From the NCBI GenBank assembly GCA_020650975.1, contig JAIPMN010001727.1, forward strand, positions 17,776 through 78,249: a DNA stretch of 60,474 bases, in the 5' to 3' direction. Both the position numbers and the translations under genes were made by a program. Each line of letters opens with the position of its first letter. Within the stretch, counting starts at the first letter, position 1. The notes under the pieces are model-generated. The model ran no database searches. It was not told where the DNA came from and saw nothing but the letters and a program-made list of their open reading frames with translations. Source of the DNA: Apostichopus californicus (lineage: Eukaryota; Echinodermata; Holothuroidea; Aspidochirotida; Stichopodidae). Below are positions 1 to 11,281 of this stretch, in pieces.

Positions 1-2023
1 TCGTTAGATATTCATGTCTGATATTTGACCGTGCAGAGTCTTTCTGTTTGTTTCTGTAATAACGTATAAAAGCCGTGGCCACCCCCCCCCCCTCATCAAA
101 ATGACAGTAAAGCTTGATCCTATCAGCGACAATCGAAAAGTAATGCTGTCAAGAAATACCTTACGTAAAGACTGCATGGTAAAGCCATTAGCAATACATT
201 CATACGTTTGGTGAGCTTCACCAGCGTTAGTAGACACAGTGACCGAACCACGCCAATAATTCCACTCTGGCTTTTAGTATGCCAGGGTGAACTATAAAAC
301 CAACAGCTAGATATTTTTCAAGAAAACAAGGACCTAGCCGAGATCTCTGATTACGAGAGGAGATACAAATGCACCGTGCGATTGATGGTGATGTCGATCG
401 CATCAGTTATAATCAGTGCTCAGTGATTTTCATAAAACTAGGTTTTCGGTGGGTGAACTCACCTTCCGAACTCGTTGACGGATGGTTGCACTATTCGTCT
501 CTCGCTGTCAACCCGCATTTTTCTTTTTGATATTGAACGATTGATTTTACAACTGGAATAACATCAGTTACATACCACTGTTGAATCTTGTGTGTTTGTG
601 AACCTGTGCGATTTTATATTGACTAGAGTTGACTGAAGTCATTGTGTCGAGGATTATTTTCGGAACGGTGGTGATGACGTCGTGACTAATTTGCGAATAT
701 TTCTGGAGCAAATTATAAGGCAACGCAAAGAGAATCTACATGGTCCGAACTACATAGACGTGTACTTTCAAGAAGACATTGCACCGAGCAATAATTAAAC
801 TTAACAACATTCTTGGTCGTGTGATAAATACTTTTAGTTTTAAAGACCGTAAAAAGTGGAATAATGATGCCAAGATTTCTCAGAAAAACCCCCTCCCTAC
901 CTATGACCTTTTCGATGATTGTATATGTATGAAACGTGCTGTTATTATCTTTTGAAGATTTGAGAAGTGTGCAGGAAGGACGTGCATTTAGTATTAATAG
1001 ACCATCTGTACTGGGATTAGCTTTGTATACAATTAGGGATCCTCATGGGGAACAATTTTTGAAAAACACAAGGATTAATAAAAGTTAAAAAAAGATGTTC
1101 TTTTAGCTACCTGGCATTTGTCTAGTTTTTTGGAGTAGATGAAATCTCTATCATAGATGAACCGTGGGCAATGCCTCATGAACCTTATTCAGTTCTGTTA
1201 AAGTCCTTTCCAAGTACTATCTGGTTCAACTGTATTCTGAAAGGTTAATTCCATTTCTCCTCTGTTGGCATTAATTCGATCACGTACAGTCCGACTCTAA
1301 TGCTATCAATGTCATTGGATTATCGTCTTTTGCCAGACTTCTTGCTCTTATATTTCCACCTCTGTCTCTCTGTCATCACGAATATAAACCGAAAAGTTGG
1401 TCAATGTAGGAGGATGTCAAAAAATTATTCCCCCGTGTTTTGAAGAAATATGTTTTGATCACCCTTATTTGGGGGTCGCATTCGAGAGCAATCTCCAATT
1501 CTCCATCTTACAGAGATGAATCTGCTACTTTTCACGATTTTTTGTCAATATTTTAGAAAATTACAAGCAAATTCCAGTTCACGTTTATATCATTTTTCCT
1601 TGCCGTTCCTTGGATGTTAGTTCCGTCTGGGAAGAAGCGTTCCTTTCAGGAAGCGTTCCGGATACAAAATCGGTGTACTTCGGAGGACGTTTCAGATTAT
1701 TTCGCAGAACTGCCGTCATAAGCAGTACCCATCCGCACCGCCTCCTCCTCCTACGACGCCCTCGGAGTCAACCTCGTCAGTCAAACTTTGTTGATAGTTT
1801 ATATAACTCAGCCACACAGCGCACTGTTTATTTTTATATTCAGGGGGGGATTCGGTCTATCCGTTGAATGCATGTCATGGGAAGGTTGTCGCCCCCTTGT
1901 GCTTTGAAACCGACATAGTTTGGAGCCGAACAACATTGATTAACATTACCGAACGCTCGTCGCAGTCGGTGGGATTTCAGTATCATGGGATTTCAAGCAA
2001 CCTCTTCTTACATTATTTTACAG
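1..2023. other. Non-coding sequence upstream of first visible exon (probable intron)
   Basis: No exon of the KIDINS220 N-terminus or ankyrin repeat 1 could be found in any frame, so this is most likely part of an intron whose 5' exon lies outside the window. A poly-C tract lies near 80-92. The short open frames here (for example 1610-1867) have no domain-like content. An acceptor with a pyrimidine-rich lead ends at 2023. A promoter or 5' UTR cannot be excluded from the sequence alone. Confidence 0.5.
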
Positions 2024-2122
2024 GACAAGTGGACGCCATTGATTTTTGCAGCCCGAGAAGGTCACCTGGATATCGTGAAGGCTTTGGTCGACAAGGGATC
2101 GGTCATCGACCATGCTGATGTG
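2024..2122 (+). CDS. KIDINS220: KIDINS220 exon: ankyrin repeat 2
   Basis: A 99-bp exon, phase 0 at both ends, flanked by TTTACAG and GTAGGT. It encodes 33 residues starting DKWTPLIFAAREGHLDIV, a canonical ankyrin repeat with the TPL turn, the A-A-R-E-G-H first-helix end and an LVDKG second helix. By alignment with vertebrate KIDINS220 it is repeat 2 (there starting DNWTALISASKEGH). It is the most upstream exon visible. Repeat 1 is missing from the window. Confidence 0.93.
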
Positions 2123-4237
2123 GTAGGTGTTCAAATATCAATGACATTAGTTTTAGTATAAAATGGTCAGTTTTTTCAGTTTGCTCTATTTCTCTAAAGA
2201 AAAAATCACAAGTTTTGGAATGTAGCCTACTTCAAGTATAGCAGATTACGTCTTTTGTTTTATAGAATAGTATTGATTTCTTTTCTTGAAAGATCATTGA
2301 GATTTTGATGTTTATAAGTTACCGCTTTGTTTTATCCTATTGGTGAGTCACATGCACACCATTGTAGCACCAGATCAGTATGCTGTATTAGCATTAAAGT
2401 AGGTCTGAAGTTGTTTTTATAACCTTCATTGTACAGTATACAAAGCTATTTGAGGGACTACAAAAGAGATGTAGGTTACAGTATTAGCATAACCATCTGG
2501 GGGGGGGGGTTGGGGATAGGGCCCTCATAGGATTGGAGGGAAGTAAAGAAGCAGGAGAATTCTGATACATTGTTATTTAGAATCTCTATCAATTCCCATT
2601 CTTGGAATGCTCCATCTTCTGTATCAGTACAATTCAGAGACCCAGCTAAACAAAATACCCAAGAGGAGCATTAGCTTAAAAAAAAATAGGTTATTCTGTA
2701 GGAGGGATGGTGGAGGGGATTTTAAATGAGTGAAGAGGTAAGGCAGGGTCACTGAGGAGATTTGTCAGAATATACCCAGATTTCTTTAGGAACCACAACA
2801 AATTATGCACATCAATTTGCATTACTCGGTCAAGTTAGAGATCTATTCCCTCTCTATGGGTGTATGTTTGTTTATACATATGTCCAACTACTGCACACTT
2901 TGTGTAGGGGGGGGGGAGGAGGCGGGATGGGGATGGATTTTATTTGTACTTATTTGATGCCTCTTGCAATTGATCTGATGGCTAGATTTCTGACAAATCG
3001 CTCGTCTGCCTCGGAAATGTTGGACTGCCTTTTCCACATCCCGAATGGGGGAAGTCTATATATCGAGTGTTTGACGTTAATTCCCAGAAGAGGTGGCCAT
3101 ACTCTTATTTCTAGGATGTGTTTATATACACTGTCAGGTATTTTGTCCAAAGGAAGAGCTAACAAGGAAAAAGAGAGATCTGTTTCGTTTACACAAGTAG
3201 GATTTAACGATTTTACATTATTTCGGAAATTGGACGTGCAGCAAAGCTGTGTAAAATGATCAGGTTTGGGGGGGGGGGGGAGGGATAAGAAAAAACCAAA
3301 AACAAAGAAACTCTGGTGAGAAGTAAGGTAAATGGATGATGCAGTGATAGGCTCAATGACGGTAAGAGTTAATTGATTTGCAATTTTCCGGCAGATTTAA
3401 GTCGAACTAAGTAAAGTACTGTCTCTGTGCTTTCTTCAGCCGAGAATTCTGTGTGTCAGACACTTTGCCGTTCTACCATCTTCGCTATATTTTCTGTGTG
3501 AAGATAGAATCTTGTAACATGAGTACTACCTACTCTGATATTTCGATAAGGCGTTTAAATTAATTGCCAGTTGAATGGTATGATGGTCTACGGATAGTAA
3601 GGGAAAATAATGTTATTTTAAAATATAATGGTGCCGACGGCCAAGATTGTTTTTCTCTGTGGTTTTGTTCCATCCGTCGGCTATGTGATTGCGTCAATGG
3701 GTTGACCAGATTCCGCCAGAATAGAAATATAGAAATATACTTGAGTCAAACAAGGAAGGAAAAATTAACCTAATTTCGTGCATGCGTTGAAGTTAACTGT
3801 TCCGCTAATTGGGTGAAATACTCCATGAAAGTGTCTCAAAATACCAAATTGATGTTTTCTTTCTGTGGCAGTTTTGGCTGTTTCCGTTAAGGCTTTGTAG
3901 ATTAACATATATGCTATTGAAAAATTGGTCACAATTTTGATTTTAAGAACAAGGCAACTACAGTGTTTATCAGTGCAGCTACATATGTATAACACATTAC
4001 ATAAATTTATGGGGCATGCAAAGTCACAGTACACCACCAGCTTCATACTGTGCAAATGTTCTTTTCAGAATCAGGAATCAGGAAATAATTTATCCCGTAT
4101 TGCATAGCAAAATGCTGTGCAAAAATGAGCAAATTGCTATACAAACTGTGTAAAGATGTTTAGTAGTTTTTGCACACAGGAATTAAAGTAGTTTATTAAA
4201 GACAAAGTTCAGAGACTTAAAACAGCTATGCAAAATG

Positions 4238-4371
4238 TGAACACTAAATTATTCCCTGTAGTGAACAGTCTGAACACTAACTTATTCCCTGTAGTGAACA
4301 CTAACTTATTCCCTGTAGTGAACACTAACTTATTCCCTGTAGTGAACAGTCTGAACACTAACATATTCCCT
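4238..4371. repeat. Minisatellite, ~24-bp unit, about five copies
   Basis: Repeated units of the form TTATTCCCTGTAGTGAACAC with the next few bases varying. Two units carry an extra AGTCTGAACA segment, giving a higher-order pattern. The reading frame stays open through it (LFPVVNTN repeated), but it sits in an intron and has no other coding signs. Confidence 0.85.
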
Positions 4372-5314
4372 GAGAATTACAAACTTTACTCTGTGGCATT
4401 CATTACTTATTACAATTTCAATGCAAAAAAAAACAATTGAAGTGATATAAAGAAAATAACCTGATCCTTTACTAGCTGAGCTTGTTTATAAAAGCATAAG
4501 TAATATTATTTTACGTGTGATTTTCATTGCTAGTAAATTGGTTTACATTATAGCTAACTATAGCATTGTCTCCTAAACGAGATAAATCTCTAGCTCGTTC
4601 AAATTAAAAATATTACATATAGCACTAATGCAATGTCTGAGAATGATTTTATGTAATACTCACTTAAGGAGATAATTAAAATTTGTTTTCATGAATATTT
4701 CAGACGAGCTTTAATATATATTTCCCCAAGGGAATTTGTAACTTGAGCAGTTTTAAGAAAACGTAGAGGAAATAATACCGTACCCATTACTATGAGCTTG
4801 CACTGAGAGGGTTTAGAAACTAAAAGAGTTTCCATTTTAGACTACAGTAGATTATCGGAAGAGAGTGTCATGGGTAGAATATCAGAATATGGGTAGAATG
4901 GGTAGAGTATCAGAATAGAAATTTATCCTAGCTAATTTTGTGTAAACAGAAAGTTTGGTGGACAGAGCAATGTTTTTTTTTTAGGCACTTAGCTTGGAAT
5001 GTTAATTGTAAGCTCTTCTTATGAAGACTGAAAATGATTTGCATTTATACTTTAAATTGTGGAGGTTTTGCAAAATTGACTGTGCTCCCAAATTTCTTGG
5101 AATAGAGAAATAGAGAAATGAGATTTGAAATTTCAGCTTCCTGATCGGAAATAATGAGGTGATAATGAAATTATTCGAAACTAATCTTCAGAGATTTTTT
5201 TTTTCTGCAGTACTGTACATGTTTTCAAATTTGTTGGTGACAGCCACTTGTTGATATTCAGTGCAAGGAATATTTTAAGGAAGATATTTGGGGTAGTCAA
5301 AAGTCAGTTACAAG

Positions 5315-5510
5315 CGCTTCTCGGCCTTTTGGCTAAGATCATATGTAGTATCTGTTCCCTTTCGAGGGGAATGATGATGCACACCCGACGATGATCACAC
5401 AGTCAAAGTCCCAATGCAAGGGGACTGGGGTTGAGAGCGGTTCAGTCGTTCGGTAGTTTGGTTGTCGTGCCCAGGTTCTTTCCTGGGCGCCTTTTACTTA
5501 AAAAGTAGCA
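5315..5510 (+). mobile_element. U2 snRNA-headed short element, copy 1
   Basis: Bases 5315-5357 match the 5' end of U2 snRNA at 41 of 43 positions as I align it from memory, including CTTCTCGGCCTTTTGGCTAA and the branch-point recognition GTAGTA. After position 5358 the similarity stops. The Sm site and stem-loops III and IV of U2 are absent, so this is not a functional U2 gene. A different body follows, with a CCCTTTCGAGGGG stem and a tail of GCCCAGG...CCTGGGC then CTTAAAAAGTA. The same architecture recurs at 26691-27005, so I interpret it as a SINE-like element with a U2-derived head. Its 3' end is uncertain; family C sequence begins shortly after (5536). Confidence 0.7.
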
Positions 5511-5535
5511 CTTGTTTGATAGATCACCCCTAAAT

Positions 5536-5640
5536 ACATGACTTACATGTCTCCCTACAACAACTGCACTTTTGCTCAAATACCATGTCTAGAGCATCTG
5601 GCAACCTTTTAGCACGCATAGAGGGTTCCATAATATCAGG
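5536..5640 (+). repeat. Dispersed repeat family C, diverged copy
   Basis: The segment reading CTTACATGTCTCCCTACAAC, a CCATGTCTAGAGCATCTGGC core and AACCTTTTAGCAC aligns with the better-preserved copies at 7386-7548 and 17177-17339. It lies about 25-40 bp after the U2-headed element and may be its 3' body. More diverged than the other copies. Confidence 0.6.
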
Positions 5641-6138
5641 GAGTTAAAAGCACTAACCGGTAGCTTAATTTCTAATGTGAATGGGAGATGTCCTTGTGCA
5701 TACACCATGTTAATTGTGAACATGACAAATGAATCCTTGTTCTAATTGGAATAACAAAGTGATGAAGTTGTGAAAGAGAACCTGTTTGGTAGCTAGGTTA
5801 GATGACAAATAATATTTGACATCTACGTATCATTCCAAAACTGGCATTCAAACAGTGTAAGTTCTTATTTTGATTAATACTCAAAATGATGTTATATAAT
5901 ATTCATATTCTATTCATGTATATGATATATGTAAAGCATGAAATGTCAGCTGTAGGGGTCAACAGTTACTAGCCTCAAGAAAGCCAAAATAATTATCACT
6001 CCAAGTACGTTCACTAATGTCATTGTACACATATTAACATGAACCATTAATAGCGATTAGCCGGATATTTCCGTTATGTTGGACCGAAATTACTCAACAG
6101 TGTCTTGGTCGAGTGGATATATCAAAACTCTGCTATTA

Positions 6139-6431
6139 GATGTTTCCCGAAAGGTAATGAGGGCGGTAATGAAGCTCTTAGCATGCATAGACCCTAGAAA
6201 TGTGACCTGATTAATTCACTTTGGCTTAGGCTTTGAGTACAACGTTTCTGTATGCTGCCACATTAAACAAATCTAACGGTAATAGTAATTACCGACTTTG
6301 CCATCCGTGTTATAGTCATTGCTGACTTTGCATTCTGCGGTCCCCCTCACAATTTTGCAAGGTGGGTAAGAATGATTGCAGAGTTTTCCCTTTTCAAGAA
6401 GCCAAAAAGGTACTGGCATTAGTAGCAATTG
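6139..6431 (+). repeat. Dispersed repeat family B, copy 1
   Basis: About 290 bp that aligns along its length with 38984-39241, starting at GATGTTTCCCGAAAGGTAAT and ending near the CCAAAAAGG segment. Shared blocks include TTAATTCACTTTGGCTT and TTTGAGTACAA. No open frame is conserved between copies and no TIR or TSD was found, so the class (SINE or MITE) is unresolved. Confidence 0.75.
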
Positions 6432-7385
6432 ATGAAACCTATTGTCTGGGAGATCCTGTGTTCTATCGAGCTGGCCGGCCAAAAGTAAGCTGGTAAGGTC
6501 TTTCACATTTCAAAAAATAATAATAGGCTAAAACTGTCAATTTCTGAATATATAGCCACCCGACATGATGTTTAAGTTATAAGCCATTCGATGGCGTGAT
6601 GTGGCTGCTCAGCGTCTTAAAATAAAATGCCCTCCAGTACGATATTCAAAATATAGTTATCGGTTAACAACTGTTTACCTAAAAAATTTATATACCAAGC
6701 TTCATACTGTAGTTTATCTTCAAGGGATCTAAGTTTAATATCTTGATGTGTGTACCTATTGTATACATTATTTACATATATAGGTACATATTGTATACAT
6801 GATAATATGCCAAGATATCAAGCTCATATGATGATAACATGTAACTGTATTCTTTAATGACTGATTTGACCCAGTTTTATTGCTTCAATTCGGTTCATGT
6901 TTGTATCTACGGAAACCTATGAAATACAATTCCACAACATGTTTTTCGGTATGGTAGCCAAAAGAATTGATTCCTTCTGCAATAAATGTATCAACAAAAT
7001 TTTAAATGTTATGCAGTGATAATTAGAAGGGTATTTGGTTCCTCGTAGTGTGCTTCCCTTCTACAATCGATCTTAGCTTTATTGAACATTGATTATTATT
7101 TGCATTATTAAATTAATGCTTCAACATCACAGAGCAAATATCTCTTGATTCCTCACATCATCTTTTCTCTCTAAATTCTTGTTTAAAGCAAAATGAACAT
7201 ATGTGTCAGTCAATGCCGTGTGCGAGCATGTGTCTGTCTGTGTTTATTGCAGGAGTATGTGTGTATCAAGTGATGCACTGGCTTGGCTTGGCTTGTAATG
7301 CTATAACTTACAAAGTAACAAAACTCTGGCTTTTTCTGATATAACTTCGAAAGTAAAGCTTGGGTGAAGATATTTAGTGTATGGA

Positions 7386-7548
7386 ATTTACTTCGCTCCC
7401 CGCTTACCTGTCTCCCCACAACATTAGCACCTCATTCTACCGTGTCTAGTATGCCCTGGTAATCTTTTAACACTGTGCACCCTCAGTGACCGGCCACTTC
7501 AGGTCAATGCCCTTCCTTCTCATTCTACCATCCAAAGTGTTTACTCAT
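7386..7548 (+). repeat. Dispersed repeat family C, young copy
   Basis: 163 bp that align without gaps to 17177-17339, with 4 mismatches by my count, and with identical boundaries (ATTTACTTCGCTCCCC to GTTTACTCAT). Other relatives are at 5536-5640 and, inverted, at 32190-32345. No target-site duplication was evident. Confidence 0.85.
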
Positions 7549-7810
7549 ACGTTTTCGTAGTGGATTCAAATCTTTCGAAAACTGCCCGGATTACATTGGA
7601 TTATTACCTAGAAGACATCCTTTAGGATTTCTAAGCGTTTCAACAGCCTATTACAGCCTGATAAGTATCCTTTTCTTATAGGAAAGGGAGATTGGAGGCT
7701 GTTTTTAGTGTGCAACTCACGCCCATGTGTTCGTTTTTTATTAGCGTAATGTTATTTTCTCAGGTAGTAGTTCCGCGAAACTACTTCTTTCATTCCGCCT
7801 ATTTCATTCT

Positions 7811-8125
7811 AGCGCGGATAGGCGGTTTCTCATCTTTGTGTACATGTTTTTATCTGTTATACTTCTTCTAAGATGTTTTGATTGTTTTCATGTACTTTCA
7901 TTACTTGTTCGCTTTCTAAGTGTTGGGTTTTCACTTTTGTAGCGTACTTTGTAAGCCGTGAGCCCCTGTCTTGCACTATCGCGGATAGGCGGTTCTCTTA
8001 AGATGTTATGCTTGTTTTCATGTATTTTCGTGACTTGTTTGCTTTCTAAGTGTTGGGTTTTCACTTTTGTAGCGTACTTTGTAAGCCACAAGCCCCTATT
8101 CTGCATTAGCGCGGATGGGCGGTAT
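7811..8125. repeat. Tandem duplication of ~130-165 bp, two full copies plus a partial
   Basis: AGCGCGGATAGGCGG recurs near 7811, 7977 (slightly altered) and 8109. The segment between (TCTAAGATGTT, TTTTCATGTA, GCTTTCTAAGTGTTGGGTTT, GTAGCGTACTTTGTAAGCC, AGCCCCT) is repeated almost exactly at about 7910-7970 and 8040-8100. Short open frames on both strands run through the duplication; no coding function is supported. Confidence 0.85.
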
Positions 8126-10351
8126 CTCGCCTTTGTTAAATAGAGAAATGTCCAAGAGTAAAGCCTGAATGAACTTGATAAAAGTTTCAGTTCTACATGA
8201 GTCCAAGAACCATACTGGTTATTTATCAAGTCAACAATTATGGTCAAACCTTGAGAATCTGGTACATACACAGTTGTACACAATGCTCCTGTATGTAAAA
8301 ACCCTGGCAATCACTATGTCCTCTTGGCTTCTGGTTTTGTTATTGCTATAGATATCACCAACCCCCCCCCCCAAAAAAAAAAACACAAAAAAAACGTATA
8401 GTTTAATACAGAGAATAGTTTCATCATATTACAATTGAAAGCCAATTAAATTTCCACATTATATATACTATACTTTATGTGAAATTAGTTTGCTTCTCTG
8501 TACATCTGTAGATAAAATCTTGCACAATCGCAGGGACATCTCACTCCGTTGCCAGAATATTTATTGCGAGAGTCGTTTACACCGCCGCGTATTATACGAC
8601 ATCGCTAAAGCCGGCCCAGACGAGCGCTGCTGCTGCCTACAGATCTAACTCCCTGGACATAACTCTCTAATAATAAATTCCTCCACCCTTTACTTCCGAT
8701 GTGATGAAAGCATTTTGCCAATGGATTATTTTCCGAGCGGCTGCACCTCTTGTCATCTTATTTAATTCATGACTACTCAGGCAGGAAATATTCCCCCTTC
8801 ATCATCATCATCATCATCTTCATCATCTTTGCCTGGAGATATTACAGAACTTCCCCCGTAAACAGACACATGTTTGCCAACGGCAAATTGAGAGGAGTGT
8901 GTTGGCATATACGTGTAGGCCATTGCAGCTATGCATGATGTATATGTATATATTGCAATGCTGGGGATATGAGATACTGTTTGTTCATGTACAAAGTGTA
9001 TTACAAGACCCTATGTAGGTTAGGATACGGAAGATGATGTTACCACGTACGTGCGTAATATTTTTAGACTTGAGCCGTAATATTAACACGGCATGGATGG
9101 TGTGAAACGTTGACAGTTCGATAAAAATATGAGAGGCCGAAAATGGAGGCTGTGATAAGGGAAACCTAATGCAGTTCTTTCCCTAAGCAGGATTTGGGAT
9201 TTTCATTTCTCTATTTACAATGATGTGGCAATTGTTATGCATTATTCATAAGATATAAACGACAGTAGAACTTGTCAGTTTCTTCAGAGGTCCCTTTTGT
9301 GAGAAAAGTAAGTAAATAAACTGACACGTCTTTTACTATTTTGATAACTCACAAGGAATTAAACCATCAAGTACTATATACAGTAGTTAAGTTACCATTA
9401 AGGCTGGACTGAAATTTCTTCAAGATTTCACATTTAATAGTTCTGACATTTGAATGTAAAGAATATATGTTCCTGACATTTGATGCTTTAATCCTTGTGT
9501 ATGCAGCTTATGAGTGATATTTGCAGTTAATGCAGTCACACCTTTCAATAGTTGTATCAGCTGCCCTAAAATTTAAAGCATTGCCCCCAAAAAAAAAATC
9601 ATTTTGTGCTTAACATGAGCGACAATCTTGCCAAGTATCGTTTCATATACATATAAAACTCAATTGCTTGAACAGAAAAAATAAATTATTTAAAAACATA
9701 ACCAGCTGGTTCTTTAAAATTTGATGAAAAATCGCATCAGGAACGATGAAGATGACCAAAACTTGAAAGGTTTGCCAATGGAAAAAAACAAAACCCACAT
9801 TTACGTTAAAATTAAGGGCGACTAAATATCCTGCATTTAGCTGGTTTTTAGTTTTTAGTGTTTACATACTTATTAGCAGCAGTCCAATGTTCTGTTGTAG
9901 CTGGATGCATATACAGTAGATCTGCTAGAATCAGGAGTATACGAATATGTGTGAATATTACAAGCTTTGTTCAGAATTTGACAAAAGTTTTATCCCAACT
10001 CACAAAAAAAAAAAAAAAAACATAAATTACTTATGTGTTGTACGATTAGTAGGCAATGGAGAGACAATGTAGATTCACTTTTCTGTGTTTTGGTGATACA
10101 TTCAACTAAATGTAGTTAACAGTACATATGAAATATTCTAATTATATATTTTTTCCCTGTTTAGGGTTTCCTTGTAAGCGTTCAGCTTTCTTTAGCATCA
10201 CATTCTGCCATTATTTGCTTTTATTTACGTCAACAATAATATATATGCAATGCCAATTTTCCCTGGAAGTCAGCTGTTACTTGCAGTAACCAACCATAGT
10301 TCTTAGCAGAATGTTCTGTTATTTAACATTTTTTTAAATTTATTTTTGCAG

Positions 10352-10450
10352 AATGGCTGGACAGCCCTTATGTGGGCTAGCTACAAAGGACATGCCAACG
10401 TTGTCATTGAACTTCTGCTAAGAGGAGCCCAGCCGAATGTCCAAGCTCAC
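10352..10450 (+). CDS. KIDINS220: KIDINS220 exon: ankyrin repeat 3
   Basis: A 99-bp phase 0-0 exon between TTTTTGCAG and GTAAGT. It encodes NGWTALMWASYKGHANVVIE and then a second helix ELLLRGAQPNV. It matches KIDINS220 repeat 3, where the vertebrate form begins GGWTALMWACYKG. The open frame continues into the intron by chance. Confidence 0.95.
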
Positions 10451-10691
10451 GTAAGTCAACCATGCACCGAGTCATTGATGCCTTCAGTTGTTAGTGACTG
10501 TCCTTTAAAGTTTTTCTTCTTTATTGTAGTCTTCCAAACAGCTGTAGAACTTATAATTATTTAGAATCACTCTCAGACTCGGTGGTTCTTTGATGCCTTC
10601 AGAAATGGAGTACGTGGTTGTTTAACTCAATACTTTGTATGTAGATGCAACTTGATGAGTAGAGGAGCCATAATTATTACCTGAGGCGGCG

Positions 10692-10998
10692 GTTAAAGGT
10701 CATTTGAGGTGAACAAAGGTCAGAGTCTTGAAAACCTGATGACGTCAAAGGAAAGCTTGGAGCGACTTTATATTCAGTAGTTCTATCCACCTTAGTGAGT
10801 ACAAGAACCCTATCGTTTCCATAGAGAGAAAAGGTCATTTCAGGTCAAGAGAGGTCAAAGTCTGAAATCTTTGCAAAGATGGTAACTTCAAAATCAAAGC
10901 TGAGATGAACTTCATACTCGATATGTTGATCCACTTCAGTGAGTAGCAGATTGTCTTCCTATTGTTTTCCATATAGGTCAAAGGTCATTTTGAGGTTA
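10692..10998. repeat. Diverged tandem repeats rich in AGGTCA half-sites
   Basis: AAAGGTCATTTGAGGT recurs with changes near 10695, 10829 and 10979, giving a period of about 135-150 bp. Each unit also carries a second GGTCA-type motif, a CAAAG...TTTATATTCAGTA-like segment and ATCCACTTCAGTGAGTA. It is a degenerate satellite-like array. AGGTCA is the nuclear-receptor half-site, but its presence here probably follows from the repeat unit. Confidence 0.7.
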
Positions 10999-11134
10999 AT
11001 AAAAACGTGGGCATGGAATCACTGGTTTTCTGGTTACAATGTGTGAATGGTTTCAAATTAAAGTTAGCCAAAGTGGTTCAGATATATGGAACTCTTGCAA
11101 TCTCAACTGGTCTGTATTTAGATTACCTTAGAAG

Positions 11135-11281
11135 GTACCTCACCCCTAATTTCAAATCTAGTGCAAATCATCCTTAAGTTAGTAATTAGGCTAGTACCTT
11201 ATATACCTCATCCCTAATTTCAAATCTAGTGCAAACCATCCTTAAGTTAGTTATACAAATATAGGCTAGTACCTTATAAAA
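11135..11281. repeat. Two-copy tandem duplication, ~70-bp unit
   Basis: CCCTAATTTCAAATCTAGTG followed by CAAA(T/C)CATCCTTAAGTTAG and GGCTAGTACCTTATA occurs twice in a row. The second copy carries a small insertion before GGCTAG. Confidence 0.85.

Larger units (their letters stand above)
2123..10351 (+). other. KIDINS220: Intron of 8.2 kb
   Basis: Separates ankyrin repeats 2 and 3. It contains poly-G tracts near 2500, 2910 and 3270, a ~24-bp minisatellite (4238-4371), a U2-headed short element (5315-5510), copies of dispersed families B (6139-6431) and C (5536-5640, 7386-7548), and a long tandem duplication (7811-8125). The long open frame 2762-3259 runs through a poly-G tract and has no recognisable domain. 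The remainder is unique AT-rich sequence with nothing recognisable. Confidence 0.8.

Noticed and set aside
1-2023. Exon for the KIDINS220 N-terminus or ankyrin repeat 1
   Set aside because: No frame gives the expected ankyrin pattern or family N-terminus with splice sites.
2762-3259. 165-codon open frame as a gene
   Set aside because: It runs through a poly-G tract that gives a Gly run, lies in an intron, and shows no domain or membrane pattern.
5315-5357. Functional U2 snRNA gene
   Set aside because: Only the first ~43 bases match U2; the Sm site and 3' stem-loops are absent and the following sequence is unrelated.
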